This document shows, piece after piece, positions 42,392 to 50,938 of a stretch of 64,000 nt of DNA. Each line of letters starts with the position of its first letter. Position 1 is the stretch's first letter. The translations under genes and the position numbers were made by a program. The notes below the pieces were generated by a model, which searched no databases, was not told where the DNA came from, and saw only the letters and a program-made list of their open reading frames with translations. This DNA is from Puniceicoccaceae bacterium Marseille-Q1082 (lineage in GTDB: Bacteria; Verrucomicrobiota; Verrucomicrobiia; Opitutales; Intestinicryptomonadaceae), in NCBI GenBank assembly GCA_904424815.1, contig CAJGBI010000003.1, positions 1 through 64,000 on the forward strand. The letters run 5' to 3'.

Positions 42392-43669
42392 ATGATCTGG
42401 CTTTACAGGGCGCTGTTTCTGCCGGCTCTGCTGCTATCCGCCCCGTACTACGGGCTCAGAATGCTCCGCAGGGGCGGATACGGCCTCGATTTTTCCCACC
42501 GCTTCGGGCGGCAGAAAAACCTCCCGCCGCCCGCCGCGGGCAAAAAGCGGATATGGATCCAGGCGGTGAGCGTCGGCGAGGTCGAGGCTCTCTCTCCATT
42601 GATAGACCTTCTGAACGCGCGCGGCGACATCGAAACCGTCGTCACAACAACGACCAGCACCGGATACGCCGTGCTGCGCAAAAAATACGCCGGCAAAATT
42701 TTTTACGCGGGGATTTTCCCGTTCGACTTTTTCCCGTTTTCAAAGAGCGCGTGGGACAGGATAAAACCCGACGCGGTCGCCATGATGGAGGGGGAGCTCT
42801 GGCCCGAACACCTGCACCGCGCCGCCGAGAGGAAAGTTCCCGCGCTCCTCATAAACGCGAGAATGTCGGACAGGAGCTTTCGCAGATATTCGCGCTTTCC
42901 CTGGATCGCGCGGCGGCTGCTCGACAAGCTATCGCTCGTCGCGGCGTCCGGAGAGCTCGACATGGGCAGATTTCTCTCGCTCGGGGCGAATCCGCGCAAG
43001 ACTTTCTGCGCCGGCAACCTGAAGTTCGACTCAAAGCCCGCCGAAGAGCTCGGCGAACGCGAAAGGGCGGAGCTGCGCGGGCAGCTCGGATTTGAAAAAG
43101 ATTCATTTGTGCTGCTGGGCTCCTCCACCTGGCCGGGCGAGGAGGAAATGCTCCTGCGCGCCGCGGCGAAACTGCGCGCCGGCGGAATAGACTGCCGCCT
43201 GCTGCTCGTCCCGCGGCACGCCGAAAGGAGGGCGCAGATAATCGACCTCATAAAAAACCTCCCCCACTGCGTCAGGAGCGTCTCGCCGCAAGCCTCCAAG
43301 GGGACGCTCGCGTATCTGGCGGACACGACGGGGGAGCTGCGCACTCTGACACAGGTTGCGGATTTGGCGTTCATAGGCAAGTCGCTGCCGCCCAACGACG
43401 GCGGGCAAACGCCGATAGACTGCGCCGCCCTCGGAGTTCCCATGGTGTACGGCCCCAACATGACAAATTTCCGCAGGATATGCGCCACTCTCGAAGAGTC
43501 CGCCGCCGCCGTAAAAGTTCCGAACGCTGACGAGGCGATAGCGGAAATCGCGCGGCTGGCGAAAAATCCCGACCTGCGCGCAACCCTCGCCGACTCCGCA
43601 AAAAGGTGGCGCTCCTCCAACGTAGGCGCCGCAAAGCGGGACTTCGACGCAGTCTGCAAATTTTTGTAG
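42392..43669 (+). CDS. waaA: 3-deoxy-D-manno-octulosonic acid (Kdo) transferase
   Basis: 425 aa. Adds Kdo to lipid A precursor at the inner membrane. N-terminal membrane anchor (LYRALFLPALLLSAPYYGL), then KRIWIQAVSVGEVEAL, TTTTSTGYAVL and GELWPEHL (GT-B donor/acceptor domain 1), and late GKSLPPNDGGQTPIDCAALGVPMVYGPNMTNF. Its presence shows a lipopolysaccharide-bearing outer membrane. Separated by 1 nt from the ketosynthase gene. Confidence 0.95.
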   Translation: MIWLYRALFLPALLLSAPYYGLRMLRRGGYGLDFSHRFGRQKNLPPPAAGKKRIWIQAVSVGEVEALSPLIDLLNARGDIETVVTTTTSTGYAVLRKKYAGKIFYAGIFPFDFFPFSKSAWDRIKPDAVAMMEGELWPEHLHRAAERKVPALLINARMSDRSFRRYSRFPWIARRLLDKLSLVAASGELDMGRFLSLGANPRKTFCAGNLKFDSKPAEELGERERAELRGQLGFEKDSFVLLGSSTWPGEEEMLLRAAAKLRAGGIDCRLLLVPRHAERRAQIIDLIKNLPHCVRSVSPQASKGTLAYLADTTGELRTLTQVADLAFIGKSLPPNDGGQTPIDCAALGVPMVYGPNMTNFRRICATLEESAAAVKVPNADEAIAEIARLAKNPDLRATLADSAKRWRSSNVGAAKRDFDAVCKFL

Positions 43670-43820
43670 CGCGCCGCTCCCGAAATTCGGGCTTTTACCG
43701 AAGCGGGGGGCAATGGCGCATTGGCTCCGCCGCCGACAATTTATAAGTTGACGCGCGCGGGCAAACTTGCCTTTATTGTGCGAAAAATGCGCCCGGGTCG
43801 GGGCAAAACCCAAAAGAAAA

Positions 43821-44504
43821 ATGTCGGCGGACTTAATAGCAAATTACATAGAAACTTTCGCTGCCTATTCGCAGGCGTATCCGTTTCTGTTCTGTTTTTT
43901 CATATTCCTCTTTATGACGATAGAGAGCTCTTTCATACCCTTCCCGAGCGAAGTGGTGATGATACCCGCGGGATTTCTCGTCGCCAGATACGACATGCTA
44001 ACGGGATCCCGGCCGCTCGACCTGTGCGTCATAATACTGATAGGCACCGCGGGCTCGATAGCGGGAGCGTTCGTAAACTACGCGCTCGCGGTAAAGCTCG
44101 GCAGGCCGTTTCTGCACAAGTATGGCAAATATTTCTTCTTGAAGGAGGCCGCTCTCGACCGCGCCGAAGAGATCTTCCGCGAATACGGGGAAATCGTCAC
44201 TTTCGTCTGCCGGCTGCTTCCCGCCATACGCCAGCTGATCTCGATTCCGGCGGGGCTCGCGCGCATGAACATAGCACGTTTCACGCTCTTTACTGCGTTG
44301 GGGGCGGGGATTTGGACGGCGATTCTCTCGGCGGTCGGGTACTATTTCGGCTACCTCTCGGGCGACATCACGTATCGCGAGCTCGTCCGCAAGGGCACAG
44401 AAATAATAAACGAGCACTACCTCTGGATTATCGCGGGTCTCGCGCTTGCGGTGGCCGCCTACGCCGCGCTTCACCGCAGAATAATGGGGCAAAAGCGCGC
44501 GTAA
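43821..44504 (+). CDS. DedA-family membrane protein
   Basis: 227 aa from the ATG at 43821. Features: ESSFIPFPSEVVMIPAGFL (the conserved P-x-E re-entrant loop), CRLLPAIRQLISIPAGLARM (the Arg-rich motif typical of DedA), and a terminal transmembrane helix. DedA proteins are implicated in undecaprenyl-phosphate or phosphatidyl-lipid translocation and in maintaining the proton motive force. Closely followed by the DUF2062 gene. Confidence 0.9.
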   Translation: MSADLIANYIETFAAYSQAYPFLFCFFIFLFMTIESSFIPFPSEVVMIPAGFLVARYDMLTGSRPLDLCVIILIGTAGSIAGAFVNYALAVKLGRPFLHKYGKYFFLKEAALDRAEEIFREYGEIVTFVCRLLPAIRQLISIPAGLARMNIARFTLFTALGAGIWTAILSAVGYYFGYLSGDITYRELVRKGTEIINEHYLWIIAGLALAVAAYAALHRRIMGQKRA

Positions 44505-44517
44505 GGAGGAAATTTTC

Positions 44518-44994
44518 ATGGGAAAGATCAGGGAAAAATTCAGGGAGCTGTACAACAAGATTGTCGGCGAGCAGGCCACGCCGGAATACATAGCGCGCGG
44601 CTGGGCGATAGGCATGTTCTGGGGCTGCATCTGCCCGTTCGGGTTCCAGCTCCTCTTTTCCATACCGACGTCATTTCTGCTGAAGGGCAGCAAAATCGGG
44701 GCGACGCTGGGAACGCTCATAACGAACCATTTCACGATTTTCCTGATATACCCGCTGCAATGCTATGTGGGCTGCCTGCTGATGGGCAAAAAAATAAGCT
44801 ACGCGGCGATAAAAACCGCGATGTCGGACGTCATAACGGCGCAAAGCTACGACGCGCTGATGAAGACCGGCGCCGACCTCGTAATGGGATTTGTCGTGGG
44901 AGGGACGCTATTTGCCGCCATAATGACCCCGCTGACCTATTTCGCCGTAAAGGGAATGGTGGTAAGCTACAGGCGCAAGCGCGGCCAGATCTGA
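44518..44994 (+). CDS. DUF2062-domain membrane protein
   Basis: 158 aa. The DUF2062 pattern is clear: RGWAIGMFWGCICPFGFQLLFSIPTSFLLKGSK followed by TNHFTIFLIYPLQCYVG and a final membrane segment. Function unknown. It has a strong TAAGGAGGAAA Shine-Dalgarno overlapping the end of the DedA gene and is probably cotranscribed with it. Confidence 0.85.
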   Translation: MGKIREKFRELYNKIVGEQATPEYIARGWAIGMFWGCICPFGFQLLFSIPTSFLLKGSKIGATLGTLITNHFTIFLIYPLQCYVGCLLMGKKISYAAIKTAMSDVITAQSYDALMKTGADLVMGFVVGGTLFAAIMTPLTYFAVKGMVVSYRRKRGQI

Positions 44995-45136
44995 GCGCGC
45001 CGCCCGCCCCCAAATGCGGCGCAAAAGCAAATTGCCTGCGCTTCCGTCTTTTTGCGCCGTTCTCCGTTTGCGCAAACTTTTGCGCACTGCCGCCCGCTCA
45101 GTTTTTCCCGACAACCGGAGGGCGTCAGATTTTTGC

Positions 45137-45165
45137 TTGACATGTTAGTTTTATCTAACTTTTAT
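45137..45165 (+). promoter_or_regulatory. feo promoter P1 with operator in the spacer
   Basis: TTGACA (45137-45142), 17-bp spacer, TTTTAT (45160-45165). The whole spacer is occupied by the near-palindrome GTTAGTTTTATCTAAC (45144-45159), so a bound repressor would block RNA polymerase. The motif half-site GTTAG/CTAAC resembles operators of the DtxR/MntR/IdeR metalloregulator group. Confidence 0.65.
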
Positions 45166-45204
45166 CGGGGCAAAAACTGGGTTCTTTCAAAAAAATTCTC
45201 CCGT

Positions 45205-45248
45205 CCCGCGCTCCGGCAAACGCGCGAAAAGGCTTGCCGGAGCGCGGG
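45205..45248. other. Long hairpin between the two feo operators
   Basis: CCCGCGCTCCGGCAA (45205-45219) pairs perfectly over 15 bp with TTGCCGGAGCGCGGG (45234-45248), 14-nt loop. A T-rich run lies on the minus-strand side, and only TATCTTTTG follows on plus. It could be an attenuator, an RNA-protein site or a boundary terminator. Confidence 0.7.
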
Positions 45249-45254
45249 TATCTT

Positions 45255-45284
45255 TTGAAAAAAAATGTTAGATTTATCTAACTT
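45255..45284 (+). promoter_or_regulatory. feo promoter P2 with perfect operator
   Basis: The operator GTTAGATTTATCTAAC (45267-45282) has 7-bp arms that are exactly complementary around TT. A TTGAAA (45255-45260) and TAACTT (45279-45284, 18-bp spacer) could form a second promoter overlapped by it. It is the same motif as in P1, 123 bp downstream, and 75 nt before the feoA start. Confidence 0.6.
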
Positions 45285-45356
45285 AAAAAAAATCTCCGCG
45301 CCCTTTTTCTGCGGGACGGGATTGAATCCACAAAAACTTTCCAAACGCAACAGATT

Positions 45357-45647
45357 ATGGCAACAGACAGGCAAACGGAAAATTCCCTCGGCGAAAAGCC
45401 GCTTACGCTCGCAGACCTTCCGGTCGGCGCGACGGCTACGGTCGTCAAAATAATTCCCAACTCGCGGGGCGAGAAAAAATTCTCCGACGTCGGGCTCGTG
45501 CCCGGAACGGAGCTCTTAATGCAGGCGCACGCGCCCTTCGGCGGGCTGATAAGGGTGAAAGTCATGCAGACGAGCATGGCGCTGCATTCCTCCGACGCGA
45601 AAAACATACTTTTGAAGAAGGGCGGCGAAAATGAAAAAACGCTATAA
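45357..45647 (+). CDS. feoA: FeoA SH3-like ferrous iron transport protein
   Basis: 96 aa. Small cytosolic partner of FeoB with the SH3-like fold: LTLADLPVGATATVVKI, DVGLVPGTELLM, APFGGLIRVKV. Slightly long N-terminus. Its 3' end overlaps the feoB start by 17 nt, indicating coupled translation. Preceded by two DtxR-like operator boxes. Confidence 0.92.
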   Translation: MATDRQTENSLGEKPLTLADLPVGATATVVKIIPNSRGEKKFSDVGLVPGTELLMQAHAPFGGLIRVKVMQTSMALHSSDAKNILLKKGGENEKTL

Positions 45648-47937
45648 AATCGCCCTCGCCGGAAATCCCAACTGCGGGAAAACCTCCATATTCAACGCCC
45701 TCACGGGCGCGAGGCAGCACGTCGGCAACTATCCGGGCGTCACCGTCGAAAGCAAGGCGGGCAGCTTCAGCATAGGGGAGGCGGAAATAGAGCTCATAGA
45801 CCTGCCGGGCATATATTCGCTGTCGTCGAATTCCCCCGAAGAGGCGGTCGTGTTCGACGAGCTCACGCAAGGGGGGATAGACCTCATAATAAACGTAATC
45901 GACGCCTCCGCCCCTAACAGGGGGCTGTACCTCACAACGCAGCTTGCCGAGCTTCACATTCCGATGGCGCTTGCTTTCAACATGAGCGACGACGCGCGCA
46001 AAAAGGGCATGAAATTCGACATACCCAAGCTCGAAAAATACTTCGGCTCCCCGATTGCGCTGACCGTGGGGCGCACCCGCGAAGGCGTAAAGCCGCTCGT
46101 GGACAAGCTCGCCAAGGCGCTCGGCGGCCTCGACTCCCACGGCGTTCCGATGCTCTCCTACGGGGCGGACATAGACGAATCACTCGACGCGCTGTCGCGC
46201 AAAATAGACTCGCTCGGGATAAAAAAATACGCGCACATACCGTCGAGGTTTTTCGCCATAAAGCTGCTCGAAAGCGACACTTGCACGATGAAGATTCCCG
46301 AATTGCGCCCCGCGTGGAAAGAGGCCGCCGAACAGATAAAGCACCTCTCCGACATACACGCAATCGACGACACGTCGACCTTCATGGCGGACAGGAGGTA
46401 CGCGATGCTCTCGGGCGCGTGCCGCGGGGCGGTCTCGACCTCCGGAGAAAAGCGGCGCGAAATTTCCGACGCCATAGACCTGGCGCTCACGAACAAATTT
46501 TTGGGGCTTCCGCTGTTTCTGGCGATAATGTACGCGACGTTCTGGTTCACCTTTACGTGCGCCGACCCCCTGATGGGCTGGATAGAGGACTCTTTCGGCC
46601 GGCTTTCAGATATGGTGAAGTCAGCGTGGGGAGGCGAAACCCTGCCCTACCTGCGCGACCTCATAACCGACGGCATAATCGGCGGCGTGGGCGGGGTCAT
46701 CGTGTTTCTGCCGAACATACTTTTCATGTTCCTTGCGCTCTCGCTTCTCGAGGAGAGCGGATACATGGCGCGCGCGGCGTTCGTCATGGACGGCATAATG
46801 CGCAAGTTCGGGCTTCAGGGGAAGTCGTTCGTGCCGCTGATTCTCGGCTTCGGGTGCAGCGTGCCCGCGATAATGGCGACCCGCTCGATAGAGTCCGAGC
46901 GCGACAGGAAAACCACAATAATGATCCTTCCGCTGATGAGTTGCAGCGCGCGGCTGCCCATTTACGCGCTTATAATTCCGGCGTTTTTCGCGCTCGAATA
47001 CCAGGCGCTGATGATGTGGATTATATACCTGATAGGCATCGCCGTCGCGCTCATCGCCGCGCGGGTTTTGAAAAGCACGGCTTTTAAGGGCGATGGCGAG
47101 GTGTACTTGATGGAGCTGCCTCCGTACAGAATGCCGACGCTGCGCAGCCTGCTGCTCCACATGTGGGACAAGGGCAAGGTCTACCTGCGCAAGGCGGGGA
47201 CGATAATCCTCGCGACTTCCGTCGTGCTCTACGTCTGCAACACCCTGCCCGAGAAGGCGGAATTTTCCAAAGACTACGGCGCGCTGATTGAAAAGGCGTC
47301 CGCCGCCGCCAAGCTCGACGACGGCAAGATAAAAATTCTCGAAAGCGGAGGGCTTCTCGACAAAGGCGAAATCGCGCAAATAAGGGAAGCGGGCGCGATA
47401 CCCGCTGAAATCCTCGAATCCCTTTCCGAAAAAAATCCGGCGCCCGCGCAAAAGGCCGTAATCGACGCGGCGGCGGAAGCCGAAGCCGCGGTCGCCGCGC
47501 TCGAGAACGAAAAAGAGGCGGAAGCGCTGGAATACACCCTGTCCGGCAGGATAGGCAGGTTTTTCGAGCCCCTGTTCAAGCCGATAGGCTTTGACTGGAA
47601 GCTCGCGACCGCAAGCATAGGCGCGCTCGCCGCCAAAGAGGTGTTCGTGTCGCAGCTGGGCATACTCTACGCCGAGGGCGAAGCGGACGAGGAAAGCGCG
47701 ACCCTGCGCGAAAAACTCGCGGCGACGTACACGCCGCTGCAAGGATTCTGCATTATGCTCTTCTGCCTGCTCTCGATACCGTGCCTCGCCACCCTCGCGA
47801 TAATCAAGCGCGAATTAAACTCGTGGCGCGCGCCCGTATGCGAGGCGGCGATGCTATTTTCAATAGCCTACGCGGCGACGTTTGCCGCATACCAGATCGG
47901 CACGCTGCTTGGCATAGGCGCAAAACTCGCAAGCTGA
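45631..47937 (+). CDS. feoB: Ferrous iron transporter FeoB
   Basis: 768 aa. N-terminal G domain: G1 GNPNCGKTS (residues 11-19), G2 VTVES, G3 DLPG, G4 NMSD. After the guanine-dissociation-inhibitor region (to about 280) comes the membrane domain with Gate motifs (IVFLPNILFMFLALSLLEESGYMARAAFVMDGIM, GFGCSVPAIMATRSIESERDR). A charged Ala/Glu-rich insertion (about 545-635) lies between late helices, as in many long FeoB proteins. Imports Fe2+, consistent with anoxic life. Confidence 0.96.
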   Translation: MKKRYKIALAGNPNCGKTSIFNALTGARQHVGNYPGVTVESKAGSFSIGEAEIELIDLPGIYSLSSNSPEEAVVFDELTQGGIDLIINVIDASAPNRGLYLTTQLAELHIPMALAFNMSDDARKKGMKFDIPKLEKYFGSPIALTVGRTREGVKPLVDKLAKALGGLDSHGVPMLSYGADIDESLDALSRKIDSLGIKKYAHIPSRFFAIKLLESDTCTMKIPELRPAWKEAAEQIKHLSDIHAIDDTSTFMADRRYAMLSGACRGAVSTSGEKRREISDAIDLALTNKFLGLPLFLAIMYATFWFTFTCADPLMGWIEDSFGRLSDMVKSAWGGETLPYLRDLITDGIIGGVGGVIVFLPNILFMFLALSLLEESGYMARAAFVMDGIMRKFGLQGKSFVPLILGFGCSVPAIMATRSIESERDRKTTIMILPLMSCSARLPIYALIIPAFFALEYQALMMWIIYLIGIAVALIAARVLKSTAFKGDGEVYLMELPPYRMPTLRSLLLHMWDKGKVYLRKAGTIILATSVVLYVCNTLPEKAEFSKDYGALIEKASAAAKLDDGKIKILESGGLLDKGEIAQIREAGAIPAEILESLSEKNPAPAQKAVIDAAAEAEAAVAALENEKEAEALEYTLSGRIGRFFEPLFKPIGFDWKLATASIGALAAKEVFVSQLGILYAEGEADEESATLREKLAATYTPLQGFCIMLFCLLSIPCLATLAIIKRELNSWRAPVCEAAMLFSIAYAATFAAYQIGTLLGIGAKLAS

Positions 47938-47948
47938 GAAAGGCAGTT

Positions 47949-48122
47949 ATGGAAAAGGCGATAATTATCCTGATAGCGATACTGGCCGCGTGCTGGCTGA
48001 TATTCCGCTTCTCTAAAAAACTCAAAAAGGGCGCCGGAAGCGGCGGTTGCGGCTGCGGCTGCGGATGCTGCGGCTCGTGCGGCGGCAAGAAGCGCAAGGG
48101 CGAAAATTTGGAAATGAAATAG
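47949..48122 (+). CDS. FeoB-associated Cys-rich membrane peptide
   Basis: 57 aa. One transmembrane helix (AIIILIAILAACWLIF) followed by a basic stretch and a cysteine cluster (GCGCGCGCCGSCGG). This layout matches the FeoB-associated Cys-rich membrane protein family (PF12669), often third in feo operons. Seven cysteines could bind iron or a cluster. Starts 11 nt after feoB. Confidence 0.85.
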   Translation: MEKAIIILIAILAACWLIFRFSKKLKKGAGSGGCGCGCGCCGSCGGKKRKGENLEMK

Positions 48123-48137
48123 TCTGTTATAATCGTC

Positions 48138-48176
48138 AACGCCGCGAAGCTACCATGACTTCGCGGCGTTTTTTTT
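48138..48176 (+). terminator. Intrinsic terminator of the feo operon
   Basis: 12-bp AACGCCGCGAAG / CTTCGCGGCGTT stem with a 9-nt loop and TTTTTT. Confidence 0.92.
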
Positions 48177-48908
48177 GCGCGATATTTTTCCGCCACCCCC
48201 ACAGCCCGCGCGTATTCGGGGTCGCCGCGCAGGTCGGCTCTCCGCCGCAGACCGTCCGGCGGCAAGACGCCCCTCCGTCGGTGTCGAGATATGCTAACCT
48301 GAAAACGGGGGCGATTCTCCCAAATTCGCCGACGCCGAATTTGTATTCAACCGCGAAATTAGCGCCGACCGGAAACTGCCTTCCGCACCCCCCGCCGCCG
48401 GGCTTTGCGCCTTTCGCCAAACGCATGCAATGGTGGAAGTCTTGTTGGCGGAAATGAAGTCAAAGGGCGGCGCCCCAGCCGAGACTCCTGCCAAAATCCA
48501 CCGTCAGAATCATGCGCCTGGTTATGGGCTTTCCCTCGGCGGAACCGCCTCCATCCGCGCCGATTTCAAAATATTCCGCGGAAATGCATCGCTACCGCAC
48601 CTTTTCCAAAACGCGGAGCGGCCTGTGCGCCGACGGCGCGACGGCGGGAATCCGCGCGGAAAGCTTTTTTATCTCCGAAACCTCGGAAGCGACCGGCTTT
48701 CCGCGCTCCGATAGTTTCGGCAACAAAGCGGCGAACGGCGCAAATACCGAAGCCGCGCGAAAGACAAACGGAAGCGCAAGCGCGCAAAGCGCTCGCCGCG
48801 CGGCGAAACGCAAATCCGGCCGAAATTTTAATATGGCAAACGTCGAAGCCGGACGGCTTTTGAGAATCCGCAGGGAAAGACTTTGACGCGGAACGCGGAG
48901 CCCCCAAT
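48177..48908. other. 730-bp region without a supported gene
   Basis: Several overlapping frames exist on both strands, but all are Arg/Pro/Ala-rich composition products of GC-rich DNA, lack Shine-Dalgarno sequences and resemble no family. No tRNA, repeat or obvious RNA fold was found by eye. It may hold a decayed gene or an unrecognised structured RNA. Confidence 0.4.
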
Positions 48909-48933
48909 AGAGAAAACCCGCGCGCGCGGTTTT
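48909..48933 (-). terminator. Probable terminator of the secreted barrel protein
   Basis: Read on minus, AAAACC-GCGC pairs with GCGC-GGTTTT with a one-base bulge, followed by TCTCT. It starts within the stop codon of the gene at 48933. Confidence 0.45.
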
Positions 48934-50729
48934 CATGGCTCAAAAACCGCGTATCCCATCGGAGAAACCTCCCTCCCCTTATGGCTGAAAACATTCGGGG
49001 AATAATTGCACACAATTTCCGTTCCGTCGGCGTATTTTGTCAGAAAAACGTCTTTCCCAATTTCCGAGTGGGAATCCATAAAGACTTTCTGCAGGCGCGA
49101 GAGCTTGGAAAATTCCACATATCCCCGCTTTACCGCCTCCACGCTGCGCGCGGTCGAGGCGGCGTCCTCGCAGACGAGGTCGGAATTGCCCATCCAGTTG
49201 TCGCCGTTGTCCCTGAACGCCGAATACAGATAAAACATAGGCCTCCCTCCGAACTCGACGAGTTTTAGCCGCGTGTACGGATCCTTTATCATGTAGTTCG
49301 CGCACTCCGTGGCGGGGTTGCTCAGAATTATGCCGTTGAACACGATCTGCCAGAGGGGGACGAGCTTCGCGCCCATCGGCAGCCGCTTTTTTCCGAGAAG
49401 CCCGAAATGTATGTACAGGCCGTAGTCCGCGTTTCCCGCCACAAAATACGCCGGCCCCTCCGACGCCGCTCCCCCGAAGAGCGAACGCGCAAGCCCCATG
49501 ATTTTATTCATGTAAACTTCGCCCTCGGCGCGCGTGCACGGGTGGGCGGGGTCGGCGCACTCGTGCGGCGGAATCATCGAAATCACGTCGATGTAGTGCA
49601 GCCCCCTGAACCCGAGCTCCGCGATTTTCGGGAGGTCGCGCCGCGCGAACTCCCACGCCTTTTTCGGGCAGAGGTTGTACATGCGCCCGCCGCTCCAGCA
49701 CGTGTTCTTTTGGAGCGAGCCGTCGGGCTTTTTCGCCACGGGCTCTCCGGAATTCCAATCTTCCGATATGCTGTAAATGTCGGTGCTGTTGGTGTGGCAT
49801 ACGATTTGGTATCCCTGCGACTGGGCGAACTTTACCAGCTTTTTAAGCCCCTCCTCGCCGCCGAGCCTGGGCTCCACTGGGAACGCGGTCGGCCACCTTC
49901 CGTCGTGCCCGCTGACGTTCCAGCCCACGAGGCAAATCTGGACTTTTTCCACGCCGGCGGCCTTCAGCCTGGATATGAAATCCTCCACTTCGCCGAACGT
50001 CATCTTTACGATCACCTCGGGCTCGTTTTCGACGGTCTGCTCCTCGATTTTCGGAGGGGCGGGCTTCCACGCCAAGCGAATCCGCAGCTCGGGGGCGCCG
50101 CACGCATACGCGAGCTCCGGAACGAGCCTGTCGGAAATCGGCCTGCACGCGCCGGAGTCGAGAAGGCGCTTTCTGTAATCGCGCGCGATCGCCGAATAGT
50201 CCGCATCCTTCCCGCCGAGGCGGCGGAATTCCACTTCGATGTCCTCGTAGGGCTTGAACGCCATCTTGCCGATGTTGAAGACGATTGAAAGCGAATACTC
50301 CCCGCCCTTTACGCGCGCCTGCGCCGCATGCTCGTGGCGAAGCCCGTTTACGATATAATAATACGCCCCGTCCGATTTTTTGATCCCGCCTATCGGAAGA
50401 TGCCATTCGTTCTTGCTCGTGCTGTACGGGGTGAAAGAGGCGTCCTTCTGCTCCGAAAACGGTATGATGAGGCTGTTGGGCATTACTATATAGCCCTCGT
50501 CGCCCGCCTTCGCGCGCGCGAAATCCGGAGTTATGGAAATCGATTCCGTCCGCGGGTCGATTTCCGAAGCGGGAATTTTCAGAACCGCCGCCCCTTCTTT
50601 AAACTCCAGAAACCTCTCGGACTTTGCGGAGCTTCCGTCCTTGAACTTAACTTCTATCTCCGCGCGCTCCGCGGCGAAGACTCCCCCAAATGCAAACGCT
50701 AAAACGGCGAACGCCCATATGCTTTTCAT
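48933..50729 (-). CDS. Secreted TIM-barrel protein (GH101/DUF5696-like)
   Basis: 598 aa from the ATG at 50729; the frame extends to 50765. Signal peptide MKSIWAFAVLAFAFGGVFA. An N-terminal beta-sandwich (about 20-185) is followed by a barrel: VQICLVGWNVSGHDGRWP, YQIVCHTNSTDIY, FRGLHYIDVIS with a candidate acidic residue, and a late beta domain (YADGTEIVCNYSPN). The order recalls GH101 and DUF5696 proteins, but the assignment is tentative and the substrate unknown. Monocistronic. Confidence 0.6.
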   Translation of the reverse strand: MKSIWAFAVLAFAFGGVFAAERAEIEVKFKDGSSAKSERFLEFKEGAAVLKIPASEIDPRTESISITPDFARAKAGDEGYIVMPNSLIIPFSEQKDASFTPYSTSKNEWHLPIGGIKKSDGAYYYIVNGLRHEHAAQARVKGGEYSLSIVFNIGKMAFKPYEDIEVEFRRLGGKDADYSAIARDYRKRLLDSGACRPISDRLVPELAYACGAPELRIRLAWKPAPPKIEEQTVENEPEVIVKMTFGEVEDFISRLKAAGVEKVQICLVGWNVSGHDGRWPTAFPVEPRLGGEEGLKKLVKFAQSQGYQIVCHTNSTDIYSISEDWNSGEPVAKKPDGSLQKNTCWSGGRMYNLCPKKAWEFARRDLPKIAELGFRGLHYIDVISMIPPHECADPAHPCTRAEGEVYMNKIMGLARSLFGGAASEGPAYFVAGNADYGLYIHFGLLGKKRLPMGAKLVPLWQIVFNGIILSNPATECANYMIKDPYTRLKLVEFGGRPMFYLYSAFRDNGDNWMGNSDLVCEDAASTARSVEAVKRGYVEFSKLSRLQKVFMDSHSEIGKDVFLTKYADGTEIVCNYSPNVFSHKGREVSPMGYAVFEP

Positions 50730-50938
50730 AAGGGAAACCGTATCCGATCCGAAGCGCTGGCGCAAGGCAAAAAAACGCCCGCGAACGCCCTACCCACGGG
50801 GCGGGGCAGGCGGTAAACTGTTAAACATTTTTTCCCTCGGATTTTGTTGACCGCGGGATTGATTTTTGGGAGCGTTTCGGCAATGGGATTTCCGCGCCGC
50901 TCCGGAACTTTGCGGCCGCGCTCCGAAACAAAGGGGAA

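Noticed and set aside
48405-48886. Plus-strand frames in the 48-kb gap
   Set aside because: Basic low-complexity translations, no ribosome site, no family resemblance.
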